Assembly (NCBI RefSeq): GCF_900115555.1
Contig: NZ_FOWX01000018.1
Coordinates: 41,694 to 105,693, forward strand
Length of the DNA: 64,000 nt
Reading direction: 5' to 3'
Source of the DNA: Pseudomonas borbori
GTDB taxonomy: Bacteria; Pseudomonadota; Gammaproteobacteria; Pseudomonadales; Pseudomonadaceae
Within the stretch, counting starts at the first letter, position 1; each line of letters opens with the position of its first letter. Both the position numbers and the translations under genes were made by a program. The notes below the pieces were generated by a model, which was not told where the DNA came from, did no database searches, and saw nothing but the letters and a program-made list of their open reading frames with translations. Shown here piece by piece: positions 8,526-18,214 of this stretch.

Positions 8526-9053
8526 ATTCCCTCTCGCGCTCGTTTTTATTCACATGCCCTACCCATATGCCGGTAGGGTACGAATCATTGCACCGGGATA
8601 CCGCTAACCAGTGCGAAGTTTCGACAGTTGGCGCTTTTCCATTCACGGACGGCCATGTCCATCGACTCAGGCGAATCTAGCAGACCGTTGAAAAACTACC
8701 TACGTTGCCGATACGGCGTTAAAAACGGCCTCGCGTGCGAGCCCAGTCAAAATGCTCATTTACAGCACGTAAACTGCGCTTTTTCGGCCGTTTTTGCCTT
8801 GTCTCGGCTGCCTCGCCTACATTTTTCAACGGCCTGCTAGCAGCTTTCCTCGATAGCTTGCCCTGCCCTTTTCTTGCTGTTCTTACGCTCTTGCCTTGCG
8901 CTAATTCCTTGCAAAATCCGGTTTCCCGACTAGAGCTTATAGGCCAGCCGCGGGAAACACCCCGGTCGGCGCGACCATCGGAGCCGGAACGGAGACGACC
9001 GGCACACGCCCTACCAGGATGGTGGGGTACCCCAACCAAGAGGCACGGACGCC
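8526..9053. other. Intergenic region upstream of pilE with a palindromic element
   Basis: 528 bp between divergent pilE and the plus-strand fimT-like gene. It holds the 164-bp palindromic repeat at 8677-8840. Close to pilE there is a small inverted repeat (CCCTACC / GGTAGGG near 8555-8577) that would fall in the pilE leader or operator region. I see no other gene in it. Confidence 0.55.
8677..8840. repeat. MITE-like palindromic element, copy 1
   Basis: 164 bp bounded by CTAGCAGACCGTTGAAAAAC on the left and its near-complement ending CAACGGCCTGCTAG on the right. The inner part can fold on itself and contains AAAATGCTCATTTAC and GTTTTTGCCTTG-like blocks shared with the copy at 41952-42099. No transposase frame is inside. 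A short non-autonomous element is the best explanation. Confidence 0.7.
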
Positions 9054-9569
9054 ATGCACCGTCACGCTTGCGGTTTCACCCTCCCCGAATTGCTCACCAC
9101 GCTCGGCGTCCTCGCGCTGCTGAGCAGCGTCGGCGTGCCTGCCGCCCAGCAATTCGTCGGTAACCAACAACTGGTCAGCGCCAGCAATATGCTGGCGGCG
9201 AACCTGGCCCTGGCTCGTAGCGAATCGATCAAGCGGCGACAGCCGGTGTTGCTCGACAACACCGATGGCGATTGGGCCAGTGGCTGGCGGGTGTTCGTCG
9301 ACCTGAACGACAACGGCCAACTGGATGAAGGCGAACCCCTGCTCAGGCAGGAGCCGTCGCTACCCAAGGGCGTGATCGTCAAGGGCAATACGCCGGTCAG
9401 GCGCTATGTCCGCTACACCCCGCTTGGCAACGCCAAGCTGCTGGGCGGCAGTTTTCAGGCGGGAACCCTGACGCTCTGTCATGCGAGCGGTGAACAGGCG
9501 GTCAGGCGTTTGGTGCTGAGCGCGAGCGGCAGATTGAGACGGGCCAGAGATGAGCCGAATAATTGCTGA
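9054..9569 (+). CDS. fimT: FimT/GspH-family pseudopilin, solitary
   Basis: 171 aa on the strand opposite to the pilin operons. It opens MHRHACG then FTLPELLTTLGVLALLSSVG: a very short leader, cleavable Gly, Glu+5, and Pro at +4 before it. LALARSESIKRRQPV is the GspH/FimT hallmark and TLCHASGE...NNC supplies the C-terminal Cys pair. A modest AGAGG ribosome site lies ahead of the ATG. P. aeruginosa has a separate fimT near its minor-pilin operon, and this gene may be its counterpart, but the family is too uniform to be certain. It lies 280 bp from the convergent ispH. Confidence 0.82.
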   Translation: MHRHACGFTLPELLTTLGVLALLSSVGVPAAQQFVGNQQLVSASNMLAANLALARSESIKRRQPVLLDNTDGDWASGWRVFVDLNDNGQLDEGEPLLRQEPSLPKGVIVKGNTPVRRYVRYTPLGNAKLLGGSFQAGTLTLCHASGEQAVRRLVLSASGRLRRARDEPNNC

Positions 9570-9849
9570 AGGGGCATGCTGGATGAGCCCAGGGGTAACC
9601 TGGATAGCGCTCCCCGGATTGCGCTGTCGCTTATCTGGGCTACGCAATCGTAGCCGCTCGCTGCTTCCCAGGCGCTGCATGCGTGAGGGCAGCGTATTGC
9701 TTCGCGAGTACGCCCTCAAGCACCCGAGCTCCGTAGGATGCAGGCAGTGCACCGTGGCTCATCGATGCGGCACAGAAGCTGGCGGGCTGTCGCTGCGCTC
9801 CGAACGGAACGCCGCCCCGGGCCGCCCTACTCCCAGTGTTGCTGCATGC

Positions 9850-10794
9850 TCAGAGCTGCTGGACGCGCAACTCCTTCGGCATCGAAAACGTCACATTCTC
9901 CGGCCGCCCTTCCAGCTCGCTCTCGCCTGTCGCACCCCACGCCTGCAGTTGGCTGACCACCCCACGCACCAGCACCTCGGGCGCCGAGGCGCCGGCGGTG
10001 ATGCCGATACCTTTGATGCCATCGAACCACTCGCGCTTGAGGTCTTCGGCGCCGTCGATCAGATAGGCCGGAGTGCCCATGCGTTCGGCCAGTTCGCGCA
10101 GGCGGTTGGAGTTGGAGCTGTTAGGGCTGCCGACCACCAGCAGCACGTCGCACTCGGCGGCCAGTTGCTTGACCGCGTCCTGGCGGTTCTGGGTGGCGTA
10201 GCAGATGTCGTCCTTGCGCGGCCCGCCGATGCTGGGGAACTTGCCGCGCAGGGCGTCGATGACCTTGCTGGTGTCGTCCATCGACAGGGTGGTCTGGGTG
10301 ACGAAGGCCAGGGCCTCGGGGTTGCGCACCTGCAGGCGCGCGACATCGGCCTCGTCTTCCACCAGGTAGATGGCGCCGCCGTTGCTGGCGTCGTACTGGC
10401 CCATGGTGCCTTCGACCTCCGGGTGACCGGCGTGACCGATGAGGATGCATTCGCGGCCTTCGCGGCTGTAGCGCACCACTTCCATGTGCACCTTGGTTAC
10501 CAAGGGGCAGGTGGCATCGAAGATCTTCAGGCCGCGCCGTTCGGCTTCGCTGCGCACGGCCTGGGACACGCCGTGGGCGCTGAAGATGACGATGACGTCG
10601 TCGGGGATCTGGTCCAGTTCCTCGACGAAGATGGCGCCGCGCGCGCGCAGGTCTTCGACCACGAACTTGTTGTGCACCACCTCGTGACGCACGTAGATCG
10701 GCGGGCCGAAGACTTCTAGGGCGCGGTTGACGATTTCGATGGCACGGTCGACACCGGCGCAGAAGCCGCGGGGATTGGCGAGTTTGATATGCAT
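9850..10794 (-). CDS. ispH: 4-hydroxy-3-methylbut-2-enyl diphosphate reductase IspH
   Basis: 314 aa. Last step of the MEP isoprenoid pathway: converts HMBPP to IPP and DMAPP using a [4Fe-4S] cluster, in the cytoplasm. The start [20 protein letters not shown] gives the first cluster Cys (C12); [10 protein letters not shown] and [13 protein letters not shown] are further family blocks. ATG 10792-10794 matches the usual length; five extra upstream codons are open but not expected. In relatives this gene directly follows fkpB. Here about 730 bp carrying a palindrome and BrnT/BrnA intervene, so ispH may depend on a different promoter. Confidence 0.97.
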   Translation of the reverse strand: MHIKLANPRGFCAGVDRAIEIVNRALEVFGPPIYVRHEVVHNKFVVEDLRARGAIFVEELDQIPDDVIVIFSAHGVSQAVRSEAERRGLKIFDATCPLVTKVHMEVVRYSREGRECILIGHAGHPEVEGTMGQYDASNGGAIYLVEDEADVARLQVRNPEALAFVTQTTLSMDDTSKVIDALRGKFPSIGGPRKDDICYATQNRQDAVKQLAAECDVLLVVGSPNSSNSNRLRELAERMGTPAYLIDGAEDLKREWFDGIKGIGITAGASAPEVLVRGVVSQLQAWGATGESELEGRPENVTFSMPKELRVQQL

Positions 10795-10862
10795 GGTGGT
10801 TCTCGGCACGCGGTCGTTCAGGGGGCAAGTGTAACGCGGGAGCGGGCGCCGTTCCCGTCTTG

Positions 10863-10923
10863 CGTAGCCCGGATGAAATCCGGGAGGGGTATTCGCGCCT
10901 TCCCGGATTTCATCCGGGCTACG
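10863..10923. repeat. REP-like palindrome
   Basis: Perfect 23-bp inverted arms (beginning CGTAGCCCGGATGAAATCC) separated by 15 bp, just downstream of brnA. The same core, GTAGCCCGGAT, recurs at 28262-28328, so it belongs to a dispersed family. As a strong hairpin it may also stop transcription from brnTA into ispH. Confidence 0.8.
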
Positions 10924-10926
10924 GAT

Positions 10927-11166
10927 TCAGGGATGCGCGGCGCAACTATGCTCCAGACGCTCGGCCAGCCAGATCTTGATGATAGATTGGCGCGTCACGC
11001 CCAGGCGACTGGCCTCACGGTCGAGGGACTCGATCATCCACACCGGGAAATCGACATTGACCCGCTTTTGCTCATGCCTGGCCCGCTTCGTTTGGGAGAG
11101 GTCGAGATGAGAGACGATGTCCTCCTCGCCTTCGTCGACAAGCCGATCAAATTTCGCTGCTTTCAT
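10927..11166 (-). CDS. brnA: BrnA-family antitoxin
   Basis: 79 aa. The N-terminal half is acidic and probably flexible, the part that wraps the toxin in BrnA proteins. The C-terminal half (RVNVDFPVWMIESLDREASR then LGVTRQSIIKIWLAERLE) reads as a ribbon-helix-helix DNA-binding domain, so BrnA probably neutralises BrnT and represses the operon. It overlaps the 3' end of brnT by 20 nt, in the usual toxin-first order of this family. The pair lies between ispH and fkpB, which are adjacent in P. aeruginosa. Confidence 0.85.
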   Translation of the reverse strand: MKAAKFDRLVDEGEEDIVSHLDLSQTKRARHEQKRVNVDFPVWMIESLDREASRLGVTRQSIIKIWLAERLEHSCAAHP

Positions 11167-11419
11167 AGAGGGCTATCTCCTCCGTACGGGAGCGGCGCAC
11201 GGAAATAATACGTATGTGCTCTTGCCGATATGTAATCACGGCTGACCAATGTTTTTCTGCTATGCGCCCAATGACCAGATAGCACGGCTCGTCCTGGGTC
11301 TTGGCAGGAATCTCCAACAGGTCGGGATCCTTCCAGAGTCGTTGGGCGACGATGAAATCGATCCCGTGCTTTACCTGGTTGGACTGGCTCTTGGCTTCAT
11401 CGTAGTTGAACGTCAGCAT
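11147..11419 (-). CDS. brnT: BrnT-family ribonuclease toxin
   Basis: 90 aa with the BrnT pattern: MLTFNYDEAKSQSNQVKHGI (family form FxWDxxKxxxNxxKHGVxF), then FIVAQRLWKDPDLLE and the C-terminal RIISVRRSRTEEIALYE block. BrnT is a small RelE-like-fold RNase that blocks translation when its antitoxin is lost. A near-perfect -10 box lies only about 10 nt upstream of the ATG and I see no ribosome site, so the transcript may be nearly leaderless. The length is normal and no disabling change is visible. Confidence 0.87.
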   Translation of the reverse strand: MLTFNYDEAKSQSNQVKHGIDFIVAQRLWKDPDLLEIPAKTQDEPCYLVIGRIAEKHWSAVITYRQEHIRIISVRRSRTEEIALYESSEI

Positions 11420-11428
11420 GGCATAGAA

Positions 11429-11434
11429 ATTATA
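11429..11434 (-). promoter_or_regulatory. Probable -10 box of brnTA
   Basis: Minus-strand TATAAT, a perfect sigma-70 -10 hexamer, centred about 13 nt before the brnT ATG. The -35 is less clear (TTGTGA with a 15-nt spacer). If real, the start of transcription falls within a few nucleotides of the start codon. Confidence 0.45.
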
Positions 11435-11525
11435 CCAATTACACCCCTGTCACAACTCAAGCCTCGACAACCGATGACCGCCAGCAAGCCGGCTCCTACA
11501 CAGGCGCGGCACCGAAACATAGACA

Positions 11526-11963
11526 TCAGAGCGCCTTGACCTCGATGATCTCCACATCGAAGCTCAGGGTCTTGCCGGCCAGCGGGTGGTTGAAGTCGAT
11601 GGTCACCTGGCTGTCGTCGAAGGCCTTGACCACGCCCGGCAGCTCGGCATTGGCGGCGTCGTTGAAGATCACCAGCAGGCCGTCGGAGAGTTCCATGTCC
11701 TTGAACTGGCTGCGCGGCATGGTCTGCACGTTCTGCGGGTTGGGCTGACCGAAGCCCTGCTCCGGCTGCACCTGCACGCTGCGCTTGTCGCCGGCCTTGA
11801 AGCCGTACAGCGCCTGCTCGAAGCCGGGCAGCAGGTTGCCGTCGCCGACCTTGAAGGTGGCCGGGGCTTTGCCTTCGGTGCTGTCGATCACATCGCCGTT
11901 TTCCAGCTTGAGGGCGAAATGCAGGGTGACTTCCCTGTCCGGGCCGATACGTACATCAGTCAT
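11526..11963 (-). CDS. fkpB: FKBP-type peptidyl-prolyl isomerase (FkpB/SlpA type)
   Basis: 145 aa. Cytoplasmic proline isomerase and chaperone of the SlpA/SlyD group: REVTLHFALKLENGDVIDST opens the FKBP fold, GDGNLLPGFEQALYGFKAGD is the flap and active-site region, and the inserted chaperone domain (PEQGFGQPNPQNVQTMPRSQF) follows, closing with the beta-strand SFDVEIIEVKAL. It lacks the His-rich tail of SlyD. The ATG (11961-11963) overlaps the lspA stop by 4 nt (ATGA), consistent with the conserved ileS-lspA-fkpB operon. Confidence 0.94.
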   Translation of the reverse strand: MTDVRIGPDREVTLHFALKLENGDVIDSTEGKAPATFKVGDGNLLPGFEQALYGFKAGDKRSVQVQPEQGFGQPNPQNVQTMPRSQFKDMELSDGLLVIFNDAANAELPGVVKAFDDSQVTIDFNHPLAGKTLSFDVEIIEVKAL

Positions 11964-12460
11964 GGGGTGGTTTCTCCGGACTTGTTGCTTTTGAACATAT
12001 CCAGCGCCAAGAGGATGGCGCCGAGAGTAATGGCGGCGTCCGCGACATTGAAGGCGGGGAAGTACCAGCGGTGCTGCCAGTGGACCAGAACGAAGTCGAC
12101 CACATGGCCGAATATCACCCGGTCGACCAGGTTGCCCAGCGCGCCGCCTAGTACCAGCGCCAGGGCCATGGCCAGCCAGGTTTCGTCCGGTTTCAGGCGC
12201 TTGAGCCAGACCACCAGCACGGCGCTGATGACGATGGCGATCAGGGCGAACAGCCAGCGCTGCCAGCCCGATTCGCCGGCCAGGAAGCTGAAGGCCGCGC
12301 CGGTGTTGTAGGCCAGGGTCCAGCTGAAGTAACCGGGGATCACCACGATCTGCTGATACAGGGTCAGCGCGTTGTCGAAGTAGAACTTGCTGGCCTGATC
12401 GATCACGAACACCAGCAGGCTCAGCCACAGCCAGGGCAACCTGCCGAAGCGGGCGCTCAT
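11960..12460 (-). CDS. lspA: Lipoprotein signal peptidase II
   Basis: 166 aa inner-membrane aspartyl protease that removes signal peptides from prolipoproteins after lipidation. There are four membrane segments. The catalytic Asp residues sit in GALGNLVDRV and FNVADAAITLG, and the N-terminal block WLSLLVFVIDQASKFYF is typical. I chose the start MSARFGRLPW; eleven more codons are open upstream but add an unusual polar stretch. It lies 120 bp after ileS and overlaps fkpB. Confidence 0.95.
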   Translation of the reverse strand: MSARFGRLPWLWLSLLVFVIDQASKFYFDNALTLYQQIVVIPGYFSWTLAYNTGAAFSFLAGESGWQRWLFALIAIVISAVLVVWLKRLKPDETWLAMALALVLGGALGNLVDRVIFGHVVDFVLVHWQHRWYFPAFNVADAAITLGAILLALDMFKSNKSGETTP

Positions 12461-12580
12461 AGGCGCCCCCCGAGATCGCAGGATGGGCGACAACCCATCA
12501 AATGCGGCGATTGCAGCGATGGGGTGCCACCCACCCTGCCCTCTCCCCCGAGAGAGCGGAGCAACGCAGTGTGCGCTACC

Positions 12581-15412
12581 TCACGCATAGTGACGCACCT
12601 CGCCAGCGCCTTCGATGTTGTCCACGCAGCGGCCACAGATCTGCGGATGCGCCGGGTTGATCCCGACGTCCTCGCGGTGGTGCCAGCAACGGCCGCACTT
12701 GGCGTGGGCCGATTTGACGATCTTCAGTTTCAGGCCCGCCACTTCGGTCTCCACGGCATCGGCCGGCGCACTGCTCAGCGGCGCCAGGCTGGCGGTGGAG
12801 GTGATCAGGACGAAGCGCAGCTCGTTGCCGAGCTTGCCGAGGTCGGCGATAAGGCCGTCTTCGCCATAGAGGGTCACTTCGGCCTGCAGGTTGCCGCCGA
12901 TGGCCTTGGCCGCGCGCAGCCCTTCCATTTCCTTGTTGACCGCGACCTTGACCGCCATGACCCGCTCCCAGAACTCGCGGCTCAGCTCGAAGTCCTGCGG
13001 CAGCTCGCTCAAGCCCTGGTACCAGCCATTGAGCATCACCGATTCGTTGCGCTCGCCCGGCAGGTACTGCCACAGCTCGTCGGCGGTGAACGCCAGCACC
13101 GGCGCGATCCAGCGCACCAGCGCCTCGGCGATGTGGAACAGCGCGGTCTGGCAGGAACGCCGCGCCACGCTGTCGGCGGCGGTGGTGTACTGGCGGTCCT
13201 TGATGATGTCGAGGTAGAAGCCGCCCAACTCCTGCACGCAGAAGTTGTGCACCTTCTGGTAGACGTTCCAGAAGCGGTAGCTGTCGTAGGCTTCCTCGAT
13301 CTCGCGCTGCAGCAGCAGGGCGCGATCCACCGCCCAGCGGTCCAGGGCGAGCATGTCCGCGGCGGGCAGCACATGCTGCGCCGGGTCGAATCCGCTGAGG
13401 TTGGCCAGCAGGAAGCGTGCGGTGTTGCGAATGCGCCGGTAGGAATCGGCGCTGCGCTGGAGGATGACCTTGGACACCGCCATCTCGCCGGAATAGTCGG
13501 TGGACGCCACCCACAGGCGCAGGATGTCGGCGCCCAGGCTGTCGTTGACTTCCTGCGGGGCGACCACGTTGCCCAGCGACTTGGACATCTTGCGACCGTT
13601 CTCGTCGACCACGAAACCGTGGGTCAGCAGCGCCTTGTAGGGCGCATGGCCGTCGATGGCGCTGCCGGTGAGCAGGGAGGAGTGGAACCAGCCGCGGTGC
13701 TGGTCGGAGCCTTCCAGATACAGATCGGCGCGCGGGCCCGAAGCGTGGCCGAGTGGATGGGAGCCGCGCAGCACATGCCAGTGGGTGGTGCCGGAGTCGA
13801 ACCAGACGTCCAGGGTGTCGCTGATCTTGTCGTAGTGCGCGGCCTCGTCACCGAGCAACTCGGCGGCATCCAGCTTGAACCAGGCTTCGATGCCCGCCTG
13901 CTCGACGCGCTGGGCCACGGCCTCCATCAGTTCGGCGCTGCGCGGATGCAGTTCGCCGCTTTCCTTGTGCAGGAACAACGGGATCGGCACGCCCCAGTTG
14001 CGCTGGCGCGAGATGCACCAGTCCGGCCGCCCGGCGATCATGCCGTGCAGGCGCGCCTGGCCCCAGGCCGGGACGAAGGCGGTCTGCTCGATGGCGGCCA
14101 GCGCCCGCTCGCGCAGGGTGTCGCCTTCGTTGGGTTGAGTATCCATGCCGACGAACCACTGCGCGGTGGCGCGGTAGATCAGCGGGGTCTTGTGCCGCCA
14201 GCAGTGCATGTAGCTGTGCTGGATGACTTCGTGCTTGAGCAGGCAGCCGACTTCGTCGAGCTTGGCGACGATGGCCGGGTTGGCCTTCCAGATGAACTGG
14301 CCGCCGAAGAACGGCAGCGACTCGACGTAGACGCCATTGCTCTGCACCGGGCTGAGGATCTCGTCGTTGCTCATGCCGTAGCCCTTGCAGGAACGGAAGT
14401 CGTCCTCGCCGTAGGCCGGCGCCGAATGGACGATGCCGGTACCGGCGTCCAGGGCCACGTAGTCGGCCAGGTAGAGCGGCGCGAAGCGCTCATAGAACGG
14501 ATGACGGAAGCGGATCAGCTCCAGCGCCTCGCCCTTGGCGATGGCGATCACCTCGCCCTGCAGGCCGTAGCGCGCCAGACAGCTCTCGACCAGCTCTTCG
14601 GCCAGCAACAACAGCTTATCGCCGGTATCGACCAGGGCATAGTTGAATTCGGGGTGGACGTTGAGCGCCTGGTTGGCCGGAATGGTCCAGGGTGTGGTGG
14701 TCCAGATCACGATGCTGGCGGGCTTGCCCAGGCTGGCCAGACCGAAGGCGGCGGCCAGTTTGCCTGCATCTTCGACCGGGAAGGCGACGTCGATGGCATC
14801 GGATTTCTTGTCCTGGTATTCGACTTCGGCCTCGGCCAGCGCCGAGCCGCAGTCGAAGCACCAGTTGACCGGCTTCAGGCCCTTGAACACGAAGCCCTGC
14901 TTGACCATCTCGGCCAGGGCGCGGATCTCGCCGGCTTCGTTGGCGAAGTCCATGGTCTTGTAGGGGTTGTCCCAGTCGCCGAGCACGCCGAGGCGGATGA
15001 AGTCGGCCTTCTGCCCTTCGATCTGCTCGCCGGCATAGGTGCGGCAGCGCTCGCGGGTCAGGTCGGCGGGCTGGTTCTTGCCGAAGGTGGTCTCGACCTT
15101 GTGCTCGATCGGCAGACCGTGACAGTCCCAGCCCGGCACATAGGGCGCGTCGTAGCCGGCCAGGGTCTTGGAGCGGGTGATGATGTCCTTGAGGATCTTG
15201 TTGACCGCATGACCGATATGAATGCTGCCGTTGGCATAGGGCGGGCCGTCGTGCAGGACGAATTTCGGCCGGCCTTCGCCCAGCTGCCGCAGCTTCTGAT
15301 ACAGACCCATGTCGTTCCAGCGCTGCAGAATCTGCGGCTCGCGCTGCGGCAGGCCGGCCTTCATCGGGAACTGGGTATCCGGCAGGTTGAGCGTAGCTTT
15401 GTAGTCGGTCAT
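12581..15412 (-). CDS. ileS: Isoleucyl-tRNA synthetase
   Basis: 943 aa, normal for the bacterial enzyme. Class I signatures: HIGH within [19 protein letters not shown] and KMSKS within [14 protein letters not shown], with the CP1 editing domain between ([17 protein letters not shown]). The C-terminal zinc site is [10 protein letters not shown]...CGRCVDNI. It charges tRNA-Ile in the cytoplasm and edits Val. ATG 15410-15412 ([11 protein letters not shown]) matches family starts and lies 14 bp after the ribF stop, so both are probably on one transcript. The long open frame on the opposite strand is a high-GC shadow. Confidence 0.98.
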   Translation of the reverse strand: MTDYKATLNLPDTQFPMKAGLPQREPQILQRWNDMGLYQKLRQLGEGRPKFVLHDGPPYANGSIHIGHAVNKILKDIITRSKTLAGYDAPYVPGWDCHGLPIEHKVETTFGKNQPADLTRERCRTYAGEQIEGQKADFIRLGVLGDWDNPYKTMDFANEAGEIRALAEMVKQGFVFKGLKPVNWCFDCGSALAEAEVEYQDKKSDAIDVAFPVEDAGKLAAAFGLASLGKPASIVIWTTTPWTIPANQALNVHPEFNYALVDTGDKLLLLAEELVESCLARYGLQGEVIAIAKGEALELIRFRHPFYERFAPLYLADYVALDAGTGIVHSAPAYGEDDFRSCKGYGMSNDEILSPVQSNGVYVESLPFFGGQFIWKANPAIVAKLDEVGCLLKHEVIQHSYMHCWRHKTPLIYRATAQWFVGMDTQPNEGDTLRERALAAIEQTAFVPAWGQARLHGMIAGRPDWCISRQRNWGVPIPLFLHKESGELHPRSAELMEAVAQRVEQAGIEAWFKLDAAELLGDEAAHYDKISDTLDVWFDSGTTHWHVLRGSHPLGHASGPRADLYLEGSDQHRGWFHSSLLTGSAIDGHAPYKALLTHGFVVDENGRKMSKSLGNVVAPQEVNDSLGADILRLWVASTDYSGEMAVSKVILQRSADSYRRIRNTARFLLANLSGFDPAQHVLPAADMLALDRWAVDRALLLQREIEEAYDSYRFWNVYQKVHNFCVQELGGFYLDIIKDRQYTTAADSVARRSCQTALFHIAEALVRWIAPVLAFTADELWQYLPGERNESVMLNGWYQGLSELPQDFELSREFWERVMAVKVAVNKEMEGLRAAKAIGGNLQAEVTLYGEDGLIADLGKLGNELRFVLITSTASLAPLSSAPADAVETEVAGLKLKIVKSAHAKCGRCWHHREDVGINPAHPQICGRCVDNIEGAGEVRHYA

Positions 15413-15426
15413 CTCAGGCTCTTCAT

Positions 15427-16386
15427 TTAATCGGTTGGCCCTGCCAACAGGGTGTGCGGTTGACCCTGCCAATGGGCACGGGCGGCGGCAATATCGGCAG
15501 CAATGGCCGCTTTCAGTGCCTCGAGGGAGGCGAAACGCTGCTCTTCACGCAGCTTGTGGTGGAATGCCACCGTCAAACGCCGGCCATACAGATCACCGGC
15601 AAAATCCAGCAAGTGCACTTCCAGGTGGGCACTGCCATCGCCGGCCACGCTCGGGCGCACGCCGATATTGGCGACCCCCGGCCACGGCTGACCGTCGACC
15701 ACGGTGCTGACCAGGTACACCCCGCTCAGCGGCACGCGCTTGCGCTTGAGCTGCACATTGGCGGTCGGCGCATCCAGCTGGCGACCCAGCTTCTGCCCGT
15801 GCAGCACCCGTCCGGCGATCTGGAACGGACGACCGAGCAGGTGCTCGGCCAGGGCGAAGTCGCCCGCGGCCAGGGCCTTGCGCACCCGGGTGCTGCTGAC
15901 GCGCAGGCCATCCAGCTCGACCGTCGCGGCGGCCTCGACGCTAAAGCCTTCGCGCTCACCGGCCTGCTGCAGAAAGGCGAAGTCGCCGACCCGGTCGCAG
16001 CCGAAGCGGAAGTCGTCACCGACCTCCAGATGGCGCACATCCAGACCCTCGACCAGAACTGCCCGCACGAACTCGGCGGCGCTCAGCTCGCGCAAATGCG
16101 GGTTGAAGCTCAGGCACAGCACCCGATCGACGCCTTCGGCGGCGAGTAACGCGAGCTTGTCGCGCAGACGCGTCAGACGCGCCGGTGCCGTCTCGGGGCC
16201 AAAGAACTCGCGCGGCTGCGGCTCGAAAATCACCACGCAACTGGGCAGCGCCAACTCGGCCGCGCGCTCACGCAAACGCGCCAGAATGGCCTGATGGCCA
16301 CGATGGACGCCGTCGAAATTGCCAATAGTGGCGACACAGCCCCGATGCTGGGGCCGCAGGTTGTGTAGGCCTCGAACCAGCTGCAT
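15427..16386 (-). CDS. ribF: Bifunctional riboflavin kinase / FAD synthetase
   Basis: 319 aa. The N-terminal FMN adenylyltransferase domain has [19 protein letters not shown] (nucleotidyl-transferase HxGH-like site) and [10 protein letters not shown]. The C-terminal riboflavin kinase domain has [20 protein letters not shown] and VANIGVRPS. It makes FMN, then FAD. The start [16 protein letters not shown] is preferred; an ATG six codons upstream (MSKKRV) is also possible. It sits between murJ (83 bp) and ileS (14 bp) in the usual Pseudomonas order. Confidence 0.96.
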   Translation of the reverse strand: MQLVRGLHNLRPQHRGCVATIGNFDGVHRGHQAILARLRERAAELALPSCVVIFEPQPREFFGPETAPARLTRLRDKLALLAAEGVDRVLCLSFNPHLRELSAAEFVRAVLVEGLDVRHLEVGDDFRFGCDRVGDFAFLQQAGEREGFSVEAAATVELDGLRVSSTRVRKALAAGDFALAEHLLGRPFQIAGRVLHGQKLGRQLDAPTANVQLKRKRVPLSGVYLVSTVVDGQPWPGVANIGVRPSVAGDGSAHLEVHLLDFAGDLYGRRLTVAFHHKLREEQRFASLEALKAAIAADIAAARAHWQGQPHTLLAGPTD

Positions 16387-16468
16387 AACGCGCTTCTTGC
16401 TCATAAAGTGGCCGATTATACCTGTAGCGAGCGGCAAGCTACAGGCAAAAGCACAGCAGTAAACGCAC

Positions 16469-18013
16469 TCAATGGCGCAGATGACGCATGCGCAGCCCCA
16501 GCGCCAGCAAGGCGCCGACAAACGCCAGCAGCCCGCCGCCGACCAGCAGGCCCAGCCAGAGTACGCGCTGCTGCCAGCCCCAGACGAACCACTCGCTCGG
16601 CGCCACATTCAACCACCAGACCAGCGCCACCATGGCCGCACAGGCGCCGAGCAGGCGCAGGCCGTACAGACCCCAGCCCGGCGCCGGCCGATACACGCCG
16701 ATCTTGTACAGGCCCCAGAACAGCAGCGCGGTATTGAGCAGCGACGACAGCGAGGTTGCCAGCGCCAGGCCGACGTGCTTCAAGGGCCAGATCAGGATCA
16801 GATTGAACACCATGTTCGCCACCATGCAGATGATCGCGATGCGTACCGGGGTTTTCAGGTCCTGACGGGCGAAGAAGGCCGGCGCCAGCACCTTGATCAG
16901 CATGAAAGCCAGCACCCCGAGCGAATAGGCGCGCAGCGCGGCAGCCGACTGCAGCACGTCACGCTCGGTCATCGCGCCGTAGTGGAACAAGGTGGCGATC
17001 AACGGCTCGGCGAGGATCGCCAGGGCCAGCGCCGCCGGCACCCCGACCAGCAACACCATGCGCAGGGCCCAGTCGATGGTGGCCGAAAACGCCTTGGGAT
17101 CGTCGCCGGCGTGCTGGCGCGACAGGCTCGGCAGGATCACCGTGCCGATGGCGATGCCGAACGCGCCCAGGGGCAACTCGGACAGGCGGTCGGCGTAATA
17201 CAGCCAGGACACGCTGCCGGTCTGCAGCAGCGAAGCGAGCACGGTATCGAGCAGCAGATTGATCTGGCTGACCGAGACGCCGAACAACGCCGGCACCATC
17301 AGCAGCATGATCCGCCGCACGCCCTCGTCGCGCCGCACCCTGGGCGTGGGCAGCAACCTGAGCCGCGCCAGGAACGGCAACTGGAACAGCAACTGGGCCA
17401 CCCCGGCGATCAGCACGCCCCAGGCCAGGGCCATGATCGGCTGCTCGAAATACGGGGTCAGGTAGATGGCCGCGCCGATCATGCAGACATTCAGCAGCAC
17501 CGGGGTAAACGAGGGCACGGCGAAACGCCCGTAGGCGTTGAGGATGCCGCCACAGAAGGCCGTCAGCGAGATCAGCAGCAGGTAGGGAAAGGTGATCTGC
17601 AGCAGCTCACCCGCCAGCGCCATCTTCGCCGGGTCGCTGTGAAAGCCGGGGGCGAACAGCATGATCAGGTAGGGCGAGCCGACCACGCCGAGGGCGGTCA
17701 GGGCGGTCAGGGTCAAGCCCAGGTAGCCCGCGGTGCGGTCGACCAGCTGCTTGACCTCGGCCAGGCTGCGCTGCGTGCGGTATTCCGACAGGACCGGGAC
17801 GAACGCCTGGGCGAAGGCGCCCTCGGCAAACAGGCGGCGCAGAAAGTTGGGAATCTTGAAGGCGATGAAGAATGCGTCGGCCGCCGGCCCCGAACCGAAA
17901 TAGGCGGCCACCACCATATCGCGTACCATGCCCAGCACACGCGACAACAGGGTCATTACACTGACCACCGCGCTGGAACGTAACAAGCCGCCCTTCCCTG
18001 CTCGCTCGGACAT
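16469..18013 (-). CDS. murJ: Lipid II flippase MurJ
   Basis: 514 aa, about 14 predicted membrane segments. It flips lipid II across the inner membrane for peptidoglycan synthesis. Family blocks: SSAVVSVMTLLSRVLGMVRD at the start, PNFLRRLFAEGAFAQAFVPVL, and PVLLNVCMIGAA; the charged residues typical of the MurJ cavity fall in these blocks. ATG 18011-18013 (MSERAGKGGLLR) gives the normal length, whereas the open frame further upstream lacks any MurJ feature. It is divergent from rpsT. Confidence 0.96.
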   Translation of the reverse strand: MSERAGKGGLLRSSAVVSVMTLLSRVLGMVRDMVVAAYFGSGPAADAFFIAFKIPNFLRRLFAEGAFAQAFVPVLSEYRTQRSLAEVKQLVDRTAGYLGLTLTALTALGVVGSPYLIMLFAPGFHSDPAKMALAGELLQITFPYLLLISLTAFCGGILNAYGRFAVPSFTPVLLNVCMIGAAIYLTPYFEQPIMALAWGVLIAGVAQLLFQLPFLARLRLLPTPRVRRDEGVRRIMLLMVPALFGVSVSQINLLLDTVLASLLQTGSVSWLYYADRLSELPLGAFGIAIGTVILPSLSRQHAGDDPKAFSATIDWALRMVLLVGVPAALALAILAEPLIATLFHYGAMTERDVLQSAAALRAYSLGVLAFMLIKVLAPAFFARQDLKTPVRIAIICMVANMVFNLILIWPLKHVGLALATSLSSLLNTALLFWGLYKIGVYRPAPGWGLYGLRLLGACAAMVALVWWLNVAPSEWFVWGWQQRVLWLGLLVGGGLLAFVGALLALGLRMRHLRH

Positions 18014-18137
18014 AGGTAACCCCTTGGAAAAGGTCGCCGAGTTTACCGACCCGCATGGATACTGGGTAGGGCGAGCAGCATGTCGCCGCTTGCCGACAAT
18101 GGGCAGACGGACAGCAGCTAGAACCAAGCCAACGGGC

Positions 18138-18166
18138 TTGACAATGAACGCCGGCCTCGGCATGAT
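18138..18166 (+). promoter_or_regulatory. Sigma-70 promoter of rpsT
   Basis: Perfect -35 TTGACA at 18138-18143, a 17-nt spacer and -10 CATGAT at 18161-18166. It predicts a leader of about 40 nt before the rpsT GTG. Confidence 0.65.
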
Positions 18167-18214
18167 TCGCGGCCTTATTTGTTTGTATCCCCCCAGATTT
18201 CGAGGAGCTTGACG

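Noticed and set aside
12524..15430. Long open frame (about 968 codons) on the plus strand opposite ileS
   Set aside because: ileS has every motif of its family. The opposite frame is Val/Ala/Gly/Gln-rich without any domain, as expected from antisense reading of high-GC codons.
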